A DNA stretch of 64,000 bases from Anodontia alba (taxonomy: Eukaryota > Mollusca > Bivalvia > Lucinida > Lucinidae): positions 81,328,033-81,392,032 of the forward strand of contig OZ024828.1 of NCBI GenBank assembly GCA_964016985.1, written 5' to 3'. The position numbers and the translations under genes are program-made. This document shows positions 41,306-53,039 of the stretch, one piece after another. The notes under the pieces were generated by a model. It saw nothing but the letters and a program-made list of their open reading frames with translations. It ran no database searches and had not been told where the DNA came from. Each line of letters starts with the position of its first letter. The stretch's first letter is position 1.

Positions 41306-41481
41306 TGCCGACAAGATTTAGCCAATGAACTTGCAATTTAAAGACTCTAAACCGATGCAAACATGTGAAAACATTCATGAAAATGGAAATAACTCTTGAT
41401 CCGTTTGGAATAAATTAATAATTTTGTACGTACTGATTGGAACTAACAATGACAAGATCTAGTCAACGGACTTGCCAAATA

Positions 41482-41838
41482 CAGTCGAACTTCAATAGCT
41501 CGAACACCGATGGCTCGTTTACCATGGCTGTCGAACTCATTTTTGTCCCTACAAAATTCTTCCGCTAGCTCAAGAAAACAAAAATATTTAGGAAATTTTC
41601 TTATTTTATCATGAAATTGTATGTTGTGTGAACTCATTAGAATCGCCTCATCGAGGCGATTCTAATGAGTACACACCATACAATTATTGTGAATGAAATA
41701 AAAAAAAAAAGACACACTAAATTATCGCTATTTGCTTCCTGACCTGGCACCATGATTAACCCTCAGTGGCTCGAACTACCATGTCTCGAACAATTTTTTT
41801 TTGGCCCCAAAGATGTTCGAGCCATTGAAGTTCGACTG
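41482..41838. repeat. pogo-like MITE carrying an alpha core
   Basis: CAGTCGAACTTCAATAGCTC and CCATTGAAGTTCGACTG ends, TA duplicated on both sides; central GAATCGCCTCATCGAGGC palindrome. Closely matches 26911-27266. Confidence 0.87.
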
Positions 41839-43159
41839 TAGTGTTATTTTTTTTCAACCCGAGACTGAGTCAAGACAAAAAAAAAACAGTTCTATGATAA
41901 AAGTTTACCATTTTCACACTATGTTCATTGCTTGCCGCGATTTCATTCTAAAACGACATGATATATAAAGCGGGTCGTGCACGTCTGCTGAAAGCTGATT
42001 TTTATTATTCATTTTATTTCATTATAGTTTATTATTAAAAAGACCGTGATCAGACTGCGTGTCATTTTGTTTAAACATATTTGATTTATATAACTGTCGC
42101 AAATGCATAAACAAACATAACGTCCATACAGAAACAAGTCAGTAAACAGATGGGATTTAGAAGAAAGTCTTACGACTTATGAACGTATCGTTACAAAGTT
42201 GAAAAAAAAAAAAAAAAAAAAACAGAAAAAATGCGTTAAAGAATATAGTAAACACACCCATTGTGACGACCTTAAAACTTTAATCTTCCTTCAATAATTT
42301 AAAGATTGACAAATGACACAAAGAAAACAGCTATAGAAAAAGTCTGAAGTTAAGTATTTCATATTTGAGTCAGCACATGAGAAAAGAATACTTATCACAT
42401 AGGCGACCAGCAAAGGCTCAGACAAGCTTGCGCATAATCGTAGTCTCACCAGAGCCGCAGATATGTAGTAGAGACTTTGAGAAAGCTTCGGGCAAAAACG
42501 CATGTGTAGCTCAAATAGGGAACTGCGCATGCGCATTTGAAGAACCACAAACCGGAAAACCATAAGGTGCCTTTTTTCGTGTGCCGAAAATTATGTTTTC
42601 ATTTATGTTTGATTTTGTGGTGACGAGATGAACGGTCAAAGGTGTGCCTTAATCATTCTAAATATTCGGACTGTTTAACCTTTTATAGGGCAATCCGTGT
42701 AAACACGGATAGAGATATAAATAGGGACAGATGGATCCGAATCCACATTGCTGGTATACAATTTGTGTTACGGCAACTGGTCCCTTTCTTCTTTATACAG
42801 CATGTTATATTATTCGAGAATAAGCTATTCAGTTAATAATAGCCATTTCCAATGCCGTTTTATTTTTGTTTCATCGGGGACACCCAGCTGTGTTTTCCTT
42901 CACCTGAAAACAACAAAGGGCTGGGAAAATTACAAAAAAAAAAAATAATAAATAAATAAAAAAAAATGCTGCAATATTTTGAGATAGTTTACTTATATCT
43001 GTGTGTCATGTGGGTTGTAAATAGAGCTTCGATGTTCTAATTTCCACTTCTTGTAAAGTTTCCCCCGATGATAAGATTCATTTTTAGCTCACCGGGACTA
43101 TATTCCTGGAGAGCTTATGTTGTCAGCCAGTCGTTAGCGTTAATATTTGGCCCACACCT
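41839..43159. other. No gene recognised
   Basis: A-rich runs, a gamma-like degraded stem at 42405-42470, otherwise unique. ORFs of 60-90 codons here overlap on both strands and show no domain. Confidence 0.45.
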
Positions 43160-44410
43160 ACCTTAGAGTAAGACCTTTCAATAGCACACACCCCTTTCTC
43201 AGTTTGACCTTCTGCCTAGGTCAATATCAGGTCATACTTTGTCATTTAAACCCATGTTTAAACGACAGCCCTTTCGAGGAGAGGCCCCACACCGTGGACC
43301 AGGACGTGGTAGCCGAGTATCTTTCACTACTAGAGGCCGAGGCAAGGGTCCCCAGCAATCAAGCAGAGGTAAGCGTGTCTTCTCCCTATTATTTCAGCCC
43401 ATAGAACTGTCTGTATCCATGGAACAAAATGCACCAGAGACTCCGTTGTGGGGGACTTTCCCTGGGGTAGGGACTGAAGTTTTCTGTGCAGAATGGAAGA
43501 AGAGTAACCCAAGACAACTTTGTGCTTCAGATGGTTCAGGATGTGCGAATTCCATCCACTGAGACTCCGGTGCAGACCTTGTTTCAAATCCAAGTGCCGT
43601 CAGGCACATTTGATAGATTTAGAAGTGCAGGACATGTTATCAAAGGGTGCAGTAAGGGACGTCCAGCCCTGTAAAGGTCAATTTCTGAGTCCTTTCTTTG
43701 TAGTGCCAAAGAAGGATGGTGGTAACAGACCAGTGATAAACCTCGAAAGACTCAATCAAAACACAGAGTATCAGCATTTCAAGATGGAAGGTATCCAATC
43801 ACTGTTGTCTCTGATTCAGAGAGCCGACTACATGGTAAAATTAGACCTCAAGGAGGCCTATTTTTTTCCTTCCAATTTACAGCGACTCCCAAAATACCTT
43901 CACGTTATTTGGAGGGGAAAGACATACCAATTCCTGGCATTACCCTACGGGCTCGCTGTGGGACCAATGTATTTCGTCAAGGTTCTGAAGCCTGTAGTAG
44001 CCTTCCTCAGGCGGCTAGGGGTGAGAATGGTTATCCACCTGGACGACCTGATTCTTCTAAACCAGTGCAAGCACATGCTTCTGAGGGACCTAATCTCTCT
44101 GGTTTGGCTGCTGGAAAAGCAGGGATTTCTGATCTACTGGAAGATGACAGCAGTTATTCCAGTTCAGGAGATTCAATTTCTTGGTTTTCTGATAAACTCA
44201 GTGAAGATGGTGGTCGTGTTGCCATCAAAAAGATCACTCGTGTTGCAGACAAGTGCAAGAAACTGGTAGCAAAGAAGGTGACCTGACCGGAAGTTGACAG
44301 AAATCCTAGGTTTGATGACCTCATCATTGCAAGCAATAGCCCCAGCGCAACGTAATGCTACGTGGTACACGTTCCAGGTTAGTGTTGAAAAACTGCACGC
44401 GATTGTTTGA
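43160..44410 (+). pseudogene. DIRS-type (tyrosine-recombinase) retrotransposon remnant, RT region
   Basis: At 43239-43400 a basic Arg/Gly-rich stretch resembles a gag end. From 43640 the frame encodes a reverse transcriptase: SPFFVVPKKDGGNRPVINL, HFKMEGI, KLDLKEAYF, QFLALPYGL, VLKPVVAFLRRLG, HLDDLIL (catalytic LDD) and IQFLGFLI. This combination is typical of DIRS/Ngaro elements. The frame breaks near 44200-44280 and continues as TSSLQAIAPAQ in another frame to 44408. RNase H, methylase and recombinase parts are absent, and no terminal repeats are seen. It is dead. Confidence 0.8.
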
Positions 44411-44419
44411 GTGAACTTT

Positions 44420-45672
44420 TCTGTCAAAAGTCACATCATGATTCTCACCCAACAGGTTGCATGAAATTAACAACTGTTAACCCCATTGCATAACCAACTG
44501 CATTCCATGCATGAAGTTTACAAAAATGCTCAGTTTCATTAAAATTAAAACTGAATTGTCTTTCATTAAGTGTTTGGTAATCATGGCGAATGTAAGACCT
44601 TTCCGAGCTTTGAGAAAAGTCTCTGATGAAGAAAGAGCCCGGGCTCTTGGTCCTTTAGAGGCGGGAATTCACCAAGAGAATGTTGCTAACCAGTTCAACG
44701 TTCATCGTAGCACAATTTTCCGACTGCGCCAGTGTCATCGAGCAACGGGGACCGTTTCCGACCGACCCAGATCCGAACGACCGAAATGCACGACCGAGCG
44801 TGAAGACCGATACATTGCGGTCACTGTAGCAAGGCGACGGTTTGTGGATGGTCCCGTCTTGAGGGAATGTTGGGACAGCAACGAGGACCAGGGGCATGTC
44901 CCATCTCGGTGCAGACAGTCCGGAATAGAGTTCGAATCTCGAGGTTTAAGGCCAAAAGACCGGCTAAGAAGCCCCAGTTCTCTCAACGCCACAGAGCTCT
45001 AAGGCGCCAGTTTTGCACACGCCATGGGCAGATGTAATCGGCAACAATGGTCACACGTCCCTTTTCTCTGATGAATCCAGGTTTTGTTTGCGGAAGGTCG
45101 ACGGTCGCATCAGAGTTTGGCGTCGCAACGGCGAGAGACACTTAGAGCCTTGCGTCTAACCAACAACGGCGTACAACGGCGGCAGTGTTATGGTATGGGC
45201 AGGTATCAGTAGCAACGGCAGAACTGCCCTTGTCATCGTGAATGGTAACGTGACTAGTCGTCGGTATATTGATGAAAGTCATCGACCACATGTTGTACCT
45301 TATCTCCGTCAGATGGGCCAGAACGCCATCTTCCAGGACGACAATGCGAGGACCCATCGTGCAAGGATTGTGGATGACTTTCTGCGACAGAATGGTGTTG
45401 AAGGGCTTGGGTGGCCGCCAATGTCTCCGGACTTATCCTGCATTGAGCACTTGTGGGATATTCTTGGCCGGGCCGTGAACAAGCGTATTAACCAGCAGAC
45501 ACGACTGGCAGACTTGCAGAGACTTCTTCTCCAGGAATGGGCTGTGATTCCTCAGATTAAAATACAGAGACTTGGGGAATTCAATGAGGAGGAGGCTGAA
45601 CGAGTGTCGGGTGTATCGTGGTGAATATACCCATTATTAAGCGACAGATACTGTGATTTTGTCATTTTTGAC
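44420..45672 (+). pseudogene. Tc1-like transposon remnant (DD34E transposase, broken)
   Basis: The first part (ATG at 44584) encodes a helix-turn-helix DNA-binding region (ANQFNVHRSTIFRLRQ) and a GRPR-like motif region. Frameshifts and a stop intervene at about 44860-45190. The last part (45190-45624) encodes VWAGISS, the second catalytic Asp in FQDDNARTHRA, and Glu in CIEHLWD, 34 residues apart, which defines Tc1 (DD34E). Imperfect terminal repeats (GTCAAAAGTCACATCATG and GATTTTGTCATTTTTGAC) bound the copy. No intact frame remains. Confidence 0.85.
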
Positions 45673-45683
45673 ACCCAACCCCG

Positions 45684-46650
45684 AACCGCGGTTTTCAACA
45701 CCTCCCAAGGGACCTGGCGAATGTTAATGTATGAAAAACCATGTTTGATCCCTTTAATAACTCATACTACTTCTACTTTATTCCATTACTCACTGCACTG
45801 TGAAATTTAGCGGATTATTTTGACTCAGTGATGGTATCCTGGTTTTGATTTCAGTTGATGCTTATGCTTGCATTAAATTTTCATGTGGTGTAAAAAAAAA
45901 TTCTGTACCAATTTTTGATCAGGAGATATACCGTAAACCCTCAGAGTCGCATAACTTTTTACCAGGCATATATTATAGGTCTCATTAAAAGCGCTTCTAA
46001 CGGGTACCCGTTTGTTTACATATTTATACTGCAAATTGATTTAATAGAAATAGATTTATTTTTAGCACCATGTGTCCCCCGTGGAATTGTAGCTTAAGTC
46101 AAATAGGCCGCGTCAAATGAAAAAGTGCATTCGAACATGCGCAAAATGCGTAGATTCAGATCATCCTGCGCATGCGCAAATTATCATCCGGGCCTGCGCT
46201 CTCCATTCATACATTCTGTTGTATCAAATGATTCTGTTAGCGGACATTAAAAGCCCTATTCAGACTGCGCGGATTCGCAGGCTGATCTGGGCCTTCGCTG
46301 TCCGGATATGACGGAAGACACCTTTTCGATTGGTGCGACGCCAATATCCGTTTTATTGGTCAATTCTATATCAACAAGATGGTTTCACAAGTCCACATCT
46401 TGGCTACAACCATCCAACGTCTGTAAATACATGGAAATCTGCACAATTCCATTTATTGCCAGTGCAGTGAGTAATGGAATAAAGTAGAAGTAGTATGAGT
46501 TATTAAAGGGATCAAACATGGTTTTTCATACATTAACATTCGCCAGGTCCCGTGGGAGGTGTTGAAAACCGAGGCCGAAGGCCGCGGTTTTCAACACCTC
46601 CCAAGGGACCTGGCGAATGTTAATGCATTGAAAAACCATGTTCGATCGCT
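45684..46650. repeat. Large inverted-repeat structure K (three arms)
   Basis: Arm 1 (45684-45800), arm 2 inverted (46461-46570) and arm 3 direct (46582-46648) share CGCGGTTTTCAACACCTCCC and GGACCTGGCGAATGTTAATG. Arms 2 and 3 form a hairpin with an 11 bp loop. A family H element sits between arms 1 and 2. Confidence 0.8.
46106..46342 (+). repeat. Family H element inside K
   Basis: GGCCGCGTCAAATGAAAAAG to TTTCGATTGGTGCGACGCC, with GACTGCGCGGATTCGCAGGC. Confidence 0.72.
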
Positions 46651-47384
46651 ATTATTGCATAAAAACGGAAAACATATGCTACATTTCGCGTTATTATTTG
46701 CGCTATTTGTTTCGCCTTTTCACCGATGTCTCGCGAACGTAATTTCAACGAACTATGCTCCTTCTAGGGCCGGGCAGTACACATCTCGTAACGGCAGCAA
46801 ATCTGTGGCCCCGGTACGATCATATTGAAAGTTGCGTAACCGTGCATTAACAGCGCGTGAATTGCCTTGTTAATACATGGCTTTTCGCCGGTTAATGCAC
46901 GGCTGTTAATAACGTGCGACAATGCTTTGTATGCAATGATAGTTCATTATAGTGTCACACATCAAAATAAAACATTACATATACATACATAAAACAACAG
47001 CATTTGATGTCCAGCCAGATATGGCTTGTGATACACTTTCATATGTACGAGCATAATGCATAATTTCACATAAAATAACATATTTTGCATCAAATTCGTG
47101 ACTTTTAAAATCCCTTATTAAACAAAGGACGGAGTACAAGAGCTGAAAATAATAAATATGTTAAAAATAGTAAATAATAAATCTATGAATACTTCTTTGT
47201 ACAAACACCAAAATTTTGTTCTAGCAACATTTTTGGCAGGCTTTTTTTATTATTAAAGATTAATGAAAAGAGATTATAATTGTTACATAAGTCGTCTTCA
47301 ACGCAGTTGCTGTGGTCAAACCTTTGAAGTTAAAAACGTACCTCTATTTGACTCTCTATGCTAAATTGAAGTATTAGCAAATTT
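46651..47384. other. No gene recognised
   Basis: A short inverted repeat (CCGTGCATTAAC at 46831, GTTAATGCACGG at 46893) and otherwise AT-rich unique sequence. Confidence 0.45.
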
Positions 47385-47525
47385 TATTGTAAATATTTGT
47401 TATTTTCCCACGGAAATAGGACGACATTTCATGCAAATCGTCTATTTGCATGATATGTCAAGTCCTGTTTTATTGGATAAATGATAAAAATATAACCAAT
47501 TTGTCGACTGCCAGTGGTAACACTT
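47385..47525. repeat. Family R/B-like palindrome
   Basis: GGACGACATTTCATGCAAATCG and inverse TTGCATGATATGTCAAGTCC. Confidence 0.6.
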
Positions 47526-47570
47526 GTTAAAAGCCTAACTCATTAGCCGTCAAACTACTTACGAAAACAC

Positions 47571-47781
47571 TTAACCCTGGTCCTGCTGAACCCGGAAAGG
47601 CCCTTCTTTGCAAACAGTGTAGAGCCAGATCAGTTGACTTCTGAAGAAGCCAACTGATCTGGATCTGCACTGCTTGTCGTTATATGTGAATATGTATCAA
47701 CAGCCTGGATCAAGTATTTTGATTGGCTGGAAATTAGAAGTGGGCATTGCATCTTAATTTATTCAGCATGACAAGGGTTAA
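47571..47781 (-). repeat. Family D MITE (inverted), intact
   Basis: TTAACCCTGGTCCTGCTGAA and CAGCATGACAAGGGTTAA. Stem CCAGATCAGTTGACTTC / GAAGCCAACTGATCTGG. Confidence 0.82.
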
Positions 47782-47967
47782 GATTTTGATGGGCTTTCTT
47801 ACTAATTGGGCACTCAGAAATGAAGTTTAATTTCTTCTGTTTAACTTTTCCATTTTTTGTGTGTAACACTATATCACTTATAATTAGCAGAGGGATAATA
47901 TATGGGTCTTATTATAGTCTGATTCAGATCTATAATTTACAAAACTCCAGTAAGACACTTTTTAAAA

Positions 47968-48126
47968 CCAAAAAGTACGGATGCTTTTCTCATTTCTCCC
48001 TGAAAAGATATGTTGTGGGTACTCATTAGAAGCGCCTCACTGTGGCACTTATGATAAGTATCAACCGGTTATGTTATCGATGAGTAATAAGAAAAATGTT
48101 TATAACATACCGTATCTTCTCTGGAG
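47968..48126. repeat. Family A1 copy
   Basis: GTGGGTACTCATTAGAAGCG, CTCACTGTGG, TTATCGATGAGTAATAAG and TCTTCTCTGGAGCTAAG. Confidence 0.65.
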
Positions 48127-49659
48127 CTAAGTGTGAGACTAGTGAAATGTTGTAATGATCAGGAAAGTCTTTTCTACGCTCCATTATGAGCTTACTATTC
48201 AACATCATAGAAACAGCCTCTTACACACCTGTGTGTGCGATACTTATGCACCTACGTATGTGATACTTATACTAACAGTATAAAGTACCACTTTCTTTCT
48301 TCTCTAATAAAGAGACAAAACAAAATAATTTGTTTGGCGATAGCAGAGCACTGTGGCTAGCGTTAGCAGGGCACTGTGGATAGCGCTTTTATTTTATATT
48401 ATTATTATTATGATTATTATTATTATTTTTATTTTTAATCAACAGGTGCCTTAAAGAGACAGGGCAGATGAAAAACTGATTTCGATGGCAGATTGCTATA
48501 TCAATTTGTTAAACTAGAAAATGATTCAATGACCATGAATTGCTTGCAGCCTAACTTAATTATGAAATAAAGTAATTTCGGAACTTGACAAAACTGACAA
48601 CGTGTTGTCTCAAGAAGTGCTCGCTAGAAACTGACGATATGTCTTGCCACCTGGACAATCTCATTTCAATATTCAATCTTATTGGTCATCTGTAAACGGT
48701 TCATTTCACAATAGCCAAAACAGCTTATACCGGTTTTACGCTCTACAAAGACATTACTTTTCCGCTAAACTTCGTAACGCGGAAAAGTGTTAATTCTCCT
48801 CCACTTACAAAATCAAAGCACTGATAGCACTGGTAGGTCGATGTCGATTGTCTCTGAGTGTAGACTGAGAAAATGGTCTTGATCGGGACTAAAGAATGTT
48901 TAATTTAAACCTTGACTTCCTATAGTTTAAGCAAACAGTACAGACCCTGATCGGACGCCGCGTTCTGTGGCATCTGTTCTGGGTCTGCACTGTTTGCCAA
49001 TGTCCCAGTCCAGGTTTAACAGAAAACCCTCTTTACTATGACGTCACAGCGACAAGAATAGCACAGCTATAAATAACCGTTACCCGGATTTCATACAAAC
49101 ACGTGGTTTGATTCTTTTGGTCAATAATAATCACGTGGACAGCAACAACAGTTTTGGTGAATGAATACTTTGGCTCGATTGTAAGCAACTGACCCAAGGA
49201 TAGCACATCTAACTGGTATTTATTTACCCTGGGTATTCGAACACCTTAACTCATTACCATACTTATCCTAAAATTTGACAAACGTCCATTTTAATACCCG
49301 TGCTTGTGTCAGAGAAATTGCTTTATGATCTAGGTCTATACTGTATGCGCAGGTATGTGTCCCCAAACATGGTGGTATTGATTTCGTTTCTAGAACTAGT
49401 AAATCTGTAATGCTACATGCTTTAACTGTTGCAATATGAGACAATTTACTTTTGGTTTGTGTTCCTGGTGAAGTCTTGACTCAGACTTTTCGGATATCCT
49501 GTCTGATCAGAGTCAGGGGTGAGGGCTGCTGCTATTTGGCCAACTGTGGATTGAAGGTGATTCTACGTGAGGAAGAGTTTGTGTCTATGCTGGGGTTGCT
49601 CGACTTATTAGAAGTCATTGCTCCATATTAGAAGTTGTTTTTTTTTTTGTTGTTGTTTT
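48127..49659. other. No gene; one beta-type stem
   Basis: Contains CAAACAGTACAGACCCTGAT...GGTCTGCACTGTTTGCC (48932-49000) and an ATT-rich microsatellite (48395-48437). No coding sequence recognised. Confidence 0.45.
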
Positions 49660-49812
49660 TTATTCATCGGAAATGGTATTTTTCTTATATCTCCAAGAAA
49701 ATATTTGTTGTGGATACTCATTTGAAGCGCCTCGCCGAGGCACTTCTAAGGAGTACCAAAACATATGTTTTCATGGAGAAATAAGAAAAAATATCTGGAG
49801 CTGTGAGAAGTG
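49660..49812. repeat. Family A1 copy
   Basis: GTGGATACTCATTTGAAGCG, CCTCGCCGAGG, TCATGGAGAAATAAGAAAA and ATCTGGAGCTGTG. Confidence 0.72.
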
Positions 49813-49814
49813 TC

Positions 49815-50042
49815 AAATTTGTAGCAATTAACGACATTTTAAAATTGATTCTGTTATTTTTTTAGAGAAAATAAGGCAACATGACATATGAATCGTCTGC
49901 TGGCAAGTCTTATTTTCTCTGAAAAATAATATATTAGGCAGACGATTCACATGAAATGTCAAGTCTTATTTTCTCTGAAAAATAAAAAAAAAATATTTCA
50001 AAGTGTCGTCTGCTGTAATTGTGATTAGTGCTTTAAGGGTAA
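49815..50042. repeat. Family B MITE with partly duplicated core
   Basis: GAATCGTCTGCTGGCAAGTC and a second CAGACGATTCACATGAAATG; the CAAGTCTTATTTTCTCTGAA arm occurs twice in direct orientation. Confidence 0.72.
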
Positions 50043-50258
50043 GAAACACTGAAACAAAGTCTTTTCGATATTTAAAGGAAAAGAACTCTTAAAACACTTT
50101 ATGTAATTGCTATGCATGACCAGCTGCCACTGTAGAGTAACAAAACATTTTTCAGATATTTCAAGGGTAGTGTTGCTATGGTCAATATAAATAACATTCG
50201 TGGTTTACGCAAGCAATTAGTTATATTTGTGGGGCAAACAGGCACTGTGTAAATACAA

Positions 50259-50445
50259 CATAGCTCCAAATTAGGCACTTTTATTTAGCCGAAAAGTTTT
50301 GGAATTATTCTTAATTCTCCACGAAAACAAATGTTGTGGGTACTCATTAGAAGCGCCTCGGTGAGGCGCTTCTAATGAATACCTTAACATATGTTTTTGT
50401 GAAAATTTTTATGTGGATACCAACTCTTATCTGGAGCTATGATGC
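50259..50445. repeat. Family A1 copy with both termini
   Basis: CATAGCTCCAAATTAGG left, CTCTTATCTGGAGCTATG right, perfect centre TAGAAGCGCCTCGGTGAGGC. It defines the family. A second half-copy follows at 50515-50600. Confidence 0.82.
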
Positions 50446-50603
50446 AGCAAATGATATAAAGACAGTCTGAATCGTATCATTACGTAAGGGTACTGAAAAA
50501 AAAAAACATTACACAAAACATAGCTCCGGGTAGGGCTCTTTTTTCCATTGAAAAGTACTGATATTTTTCTTATTTCTCCATATATTGCAGTACTCATTAG
50601 AAG

Positions 50604-51222
50604 CTCCCTATAGAACAAAGCCAGTGGAGTTGACTATAGGACAAAGCTGATGTGACAAGTGGAGATGACTATGCGACAAAACCAATTGATATATGTGGAG
50701 TTGACAACAGGAAAAAGTCAGTCTTTAATGTGTACTTGACTACAGAACAGTCAGTGTAAATGCGGGGTTGACTATAGGACAAAACCAATGTGAAAAAGAG
50801 GAGTTGACTATAAGACAAAATCAGTTGTTACATGTGGAGTTCACTTCAGGACGAAGCCAGTCTTATATGTGAATTTTACATTGGACAATGCCAGTGTGGC
50901 AACTGGAGCTGACTATAAGATAAAATCAGTTGTTACATGTGGAGTTCACTTCAGGACAAAGCCAGTCTTACATGTGGACTTGACTACAGAACAAAGCCAG
51001 TCTTACATGTGGACTTGACTATTGGACAATGCCAGTGTGACAAGTGGAGCTGACTATAAGACAAAACCAGTTGTTAAATGTGGAGTTTACTGCAAGGTAA
51101 GCTAATGTGACAAGTGGAGGTGACTATAAGACAAAACCAATGTGACAAGTGAAGCTGACTATGTGTCACATGTGGAACTGACTATAGGACAAAGCCAGTC
51201 TTACTTGTGGAAGTGTGTAGGA
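50604..51222 (+). repeat. 36 bp minisatellite upstream of SRCR gene
   Basis: About 17 diverged units of GTGGAGTTGACTATAGGAC, AAAGCCAGT..., spaced about 36 bp. The last partial unit ends about 10 bp before the ATG at 51235, so the 5' UTR or promoter lies within it. Confidence 0.85.
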
Positions 51223-51234
51223 CAAAGAACCACA

Positions 51235-52383
51235 ATGGGTTACTTGTCTTTCCTTCTGATCTTTTACTTTAGCCTTTCTCAAACAAATCTCTGCAGTTCT
51301 GGATCAAAGATTAAAGTGCTTGAAAACGTGTTCCGTGGTGAAATATATTTGTTGAGGGAAGAGATAAAAATAATAGCAACACAACAAGAGGTCGTCATGA
51401 AAACTCTAAATGAAACCATTGAACTCCTTCAGGATCCTACAAGGCATGCAAATAAAGAAACCAAAGACACAGATAAAAATACTTTCAAAACATATAAAGA
51501 CACAAAAAGTAGTTCTCAAATACTGAAGGAGATATCAGATGAATTTATAAGAACAAAACGTGGACTGATGCAAGAAAAAGTTGCAAGGAAACAGGATAAA
51601 GAGACAATAATTAGTGCAATAAATAATAATACCGCTGCTATAACTTCCAAATTAAGTGTCACTCTCGACAAACTCGGTGATAAAGTAACTAATCTCGAAC
51701 AGAAGTTAAATGTTCAAGAATCACTGCAGGAATCAGCAAGGCAAGAAACACGGGAAAATTTATTTCAAATTAAAAGGACTATTTCAGACTACAGCTTGCA
51801 AAGTCTGGAAAACATTTCAATTCTTCAAACAGATATAAATGACTTCAAAACCACCCAGGCTATTCTAACTGATTTGTCAAAAGACTACCACAATTTCATA
51901 ACAACTACAAAGAAAATTGCATCTATTTTAACTAAGGATTACAACATGAAATGGAAGATACCTGAATGTGGCAGTTCTGAGAAATACAAAACTACAGCTA
52001 CGACTGAATCAGAATCATGCCTGCAACAGTACATAACAACTTTTATGAATAAATTCTTACCACTAGTTAGATTGGTAAACAGTGACAGGTTTAATGAGGG
52101 AAGAGTTGAAATCTTTTATGACGGAGCTTACGGAACTGTTTGTAATGATGACTGGCATGACACAGATGCTCGTGTTGTATGTCGGATGCTAGGTTTCAGC
52201 ACTGGCGAAGCAGTACATGGATTGGGAGATAATAAGCCTGAGTTTGGTGCTGGTGTCGGTAAAATCTTGCTTGATAATGTTAGATGTACAGGAAATGAAG
52301 CCTCTCTGTTTGATTGTGGAAATAATGGCATTGGGATTCATAACTGTGACCATTATGAAGATGCTGGGGTACGATGCAAATGA
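51235..52383 (+). CDS. Secreted coiled-coil protein with one SRCR domain
   Basis: The protein has 382 residues, single exon, TGA stop. The start at 51235 is chosen over an in-frame ATG at 51142 because it directly precedes a signal peptide (MGYLSFLLIFYFSLS) and the extra 31 codons are minisatellite. Residues about 25-250 are helical and charged with heptad-like stretches, probably an oligomerising stalk. Residues 278-382 form a scavenger receptor cysteine-rich domain (VRLVNSDRFNEGRVEI, GTVCNDDW, ARVVCRMLGF, CDHYEDAGVRC) with six cysteines, as in group A SRCR domains. There is no transmembrane segment after the domain, so it is either secreted or held by an uncleaved N-terminal anchor. SRCR proteins bind microbial or polyanionic ligands; a recognition role here is inferred from the family. 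Layout recalls MARCO without collagen. Confidence 0.92.
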   Translation: MGYLSFLLIFYFSLSQTNLCSSGSKIKVLENVFRGEIYLLREEIKIIATQQEVVMKTLNETIELLQDPTRHANKETKDTDKNTFKTYKDTKSSSQILKEISDEFIRTKRGLMQEKVARKQDKETIISAINNNTAAITSKLSVTLDKLGDKVTNLEQKLNVQESLQESARQETRENLFQIKRTISDYSLQSLENISILQTDINDFKTTQAILTDLSKDYHNFITTTKKIASILTKDYNMKWKIPECGSSEKYKTTATTESESCLQQYITTFMNKFLPLVRLVNSDRFNEGRVEIFYDGAYGTVCNDDWHDTDARVVCRMLGFSTGEAVHGLGDNKPEFGAGVGKILLDNVRCTGNEASLFDCGNNGIGIHNCDHYEDAGVRCK

Positions 52384-52596
52384 CACAAGATGCTAATAAT
52401 CACAGCTACAGATAAGAGGGAGTTTTCGCATATTATTTTTCCTCATATCGTATATATATTTACAACATATGTTTTATGGAGAAATAAGAAATATGTCGGC
52501 ACTTTTTTTGTTTAAAAAAGTATCTTATCTGAAGCTACGCATCTAAAATGACCCAAATGGACCGCTTAGCATCCCATTTTTACAACTTGCTATTAA

Positions 52597-52602
52597 AATA
52601 AA
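52597..52602 (+). terminator. Polyadenylation signal candidate for SRCR gene
   Basis: AATAAA 214 bp after the stop codon. An A1-like fragment (52439-52530) lies between, so it would be in the 3' UTR. Confidence 0.45.
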
Positions 52603-52750
52603 AAGTGAGAAAATATATGTTCCTAAAACTATATTTTTTTTATTTGTCAACAATGAATATTCTTTCCAATCATCAGTCAAAAAGAGGCAAAAGTGACTGA
52701 TGATAATACTTTTAATTGATCATCGGGCCAACATTAATACAGATAAGAGG

Positions 52751-52828
52751 ATAAGTGTCTCTGAATGTAAAAATAATGGCATTGGGATTCATAACTGTGC
52801 TCGCGGCGAAGATGCTGGGGTACAATAA
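52751..52828 (+). pseudogene. Duplicated SRCR C-terminal fragment
   Basis: ECKNNGIGIHNCARGEDAGV then Q-stop repeats the final residues of the SRCR gene 390 bp upstream; DNA identity is highest over AATAATGGCATTGGGATTC. No upstream domain part is seen. It is either a relic of a tandem duplication or an alternative last exon. Confidence 0.7.
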
Positions 52829-53039
52829 GGCCTTAAAGAAAAACAATCATGTTTCCGATTTCCCGACAGACCGTTAAAATTTAATGCAACCGCATTTTTA
52901 CCGCCTCTTGAAAAAATGAATGCATCGTTGTTTTGTATTCGTGTCATCCATCGGAGAGTATTTAACAAAATCAATTTCTAACAGCTTCGGCTTACCAAAT
53001 GCACATTGATAGTAATAAGCATGATTTGCATACAGGACT

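Noticed and set aside
43330..43609. Minus-strand ORFs opposite the DIRS remnant
   Set aside because: They are shadows of the plus-strand gag/RT region.
51142..51234. Upstream in-frame ATG of the SRCR protein
   Set aside because: The 31 extra codons are minisatellite units and would bury the signal peptide.
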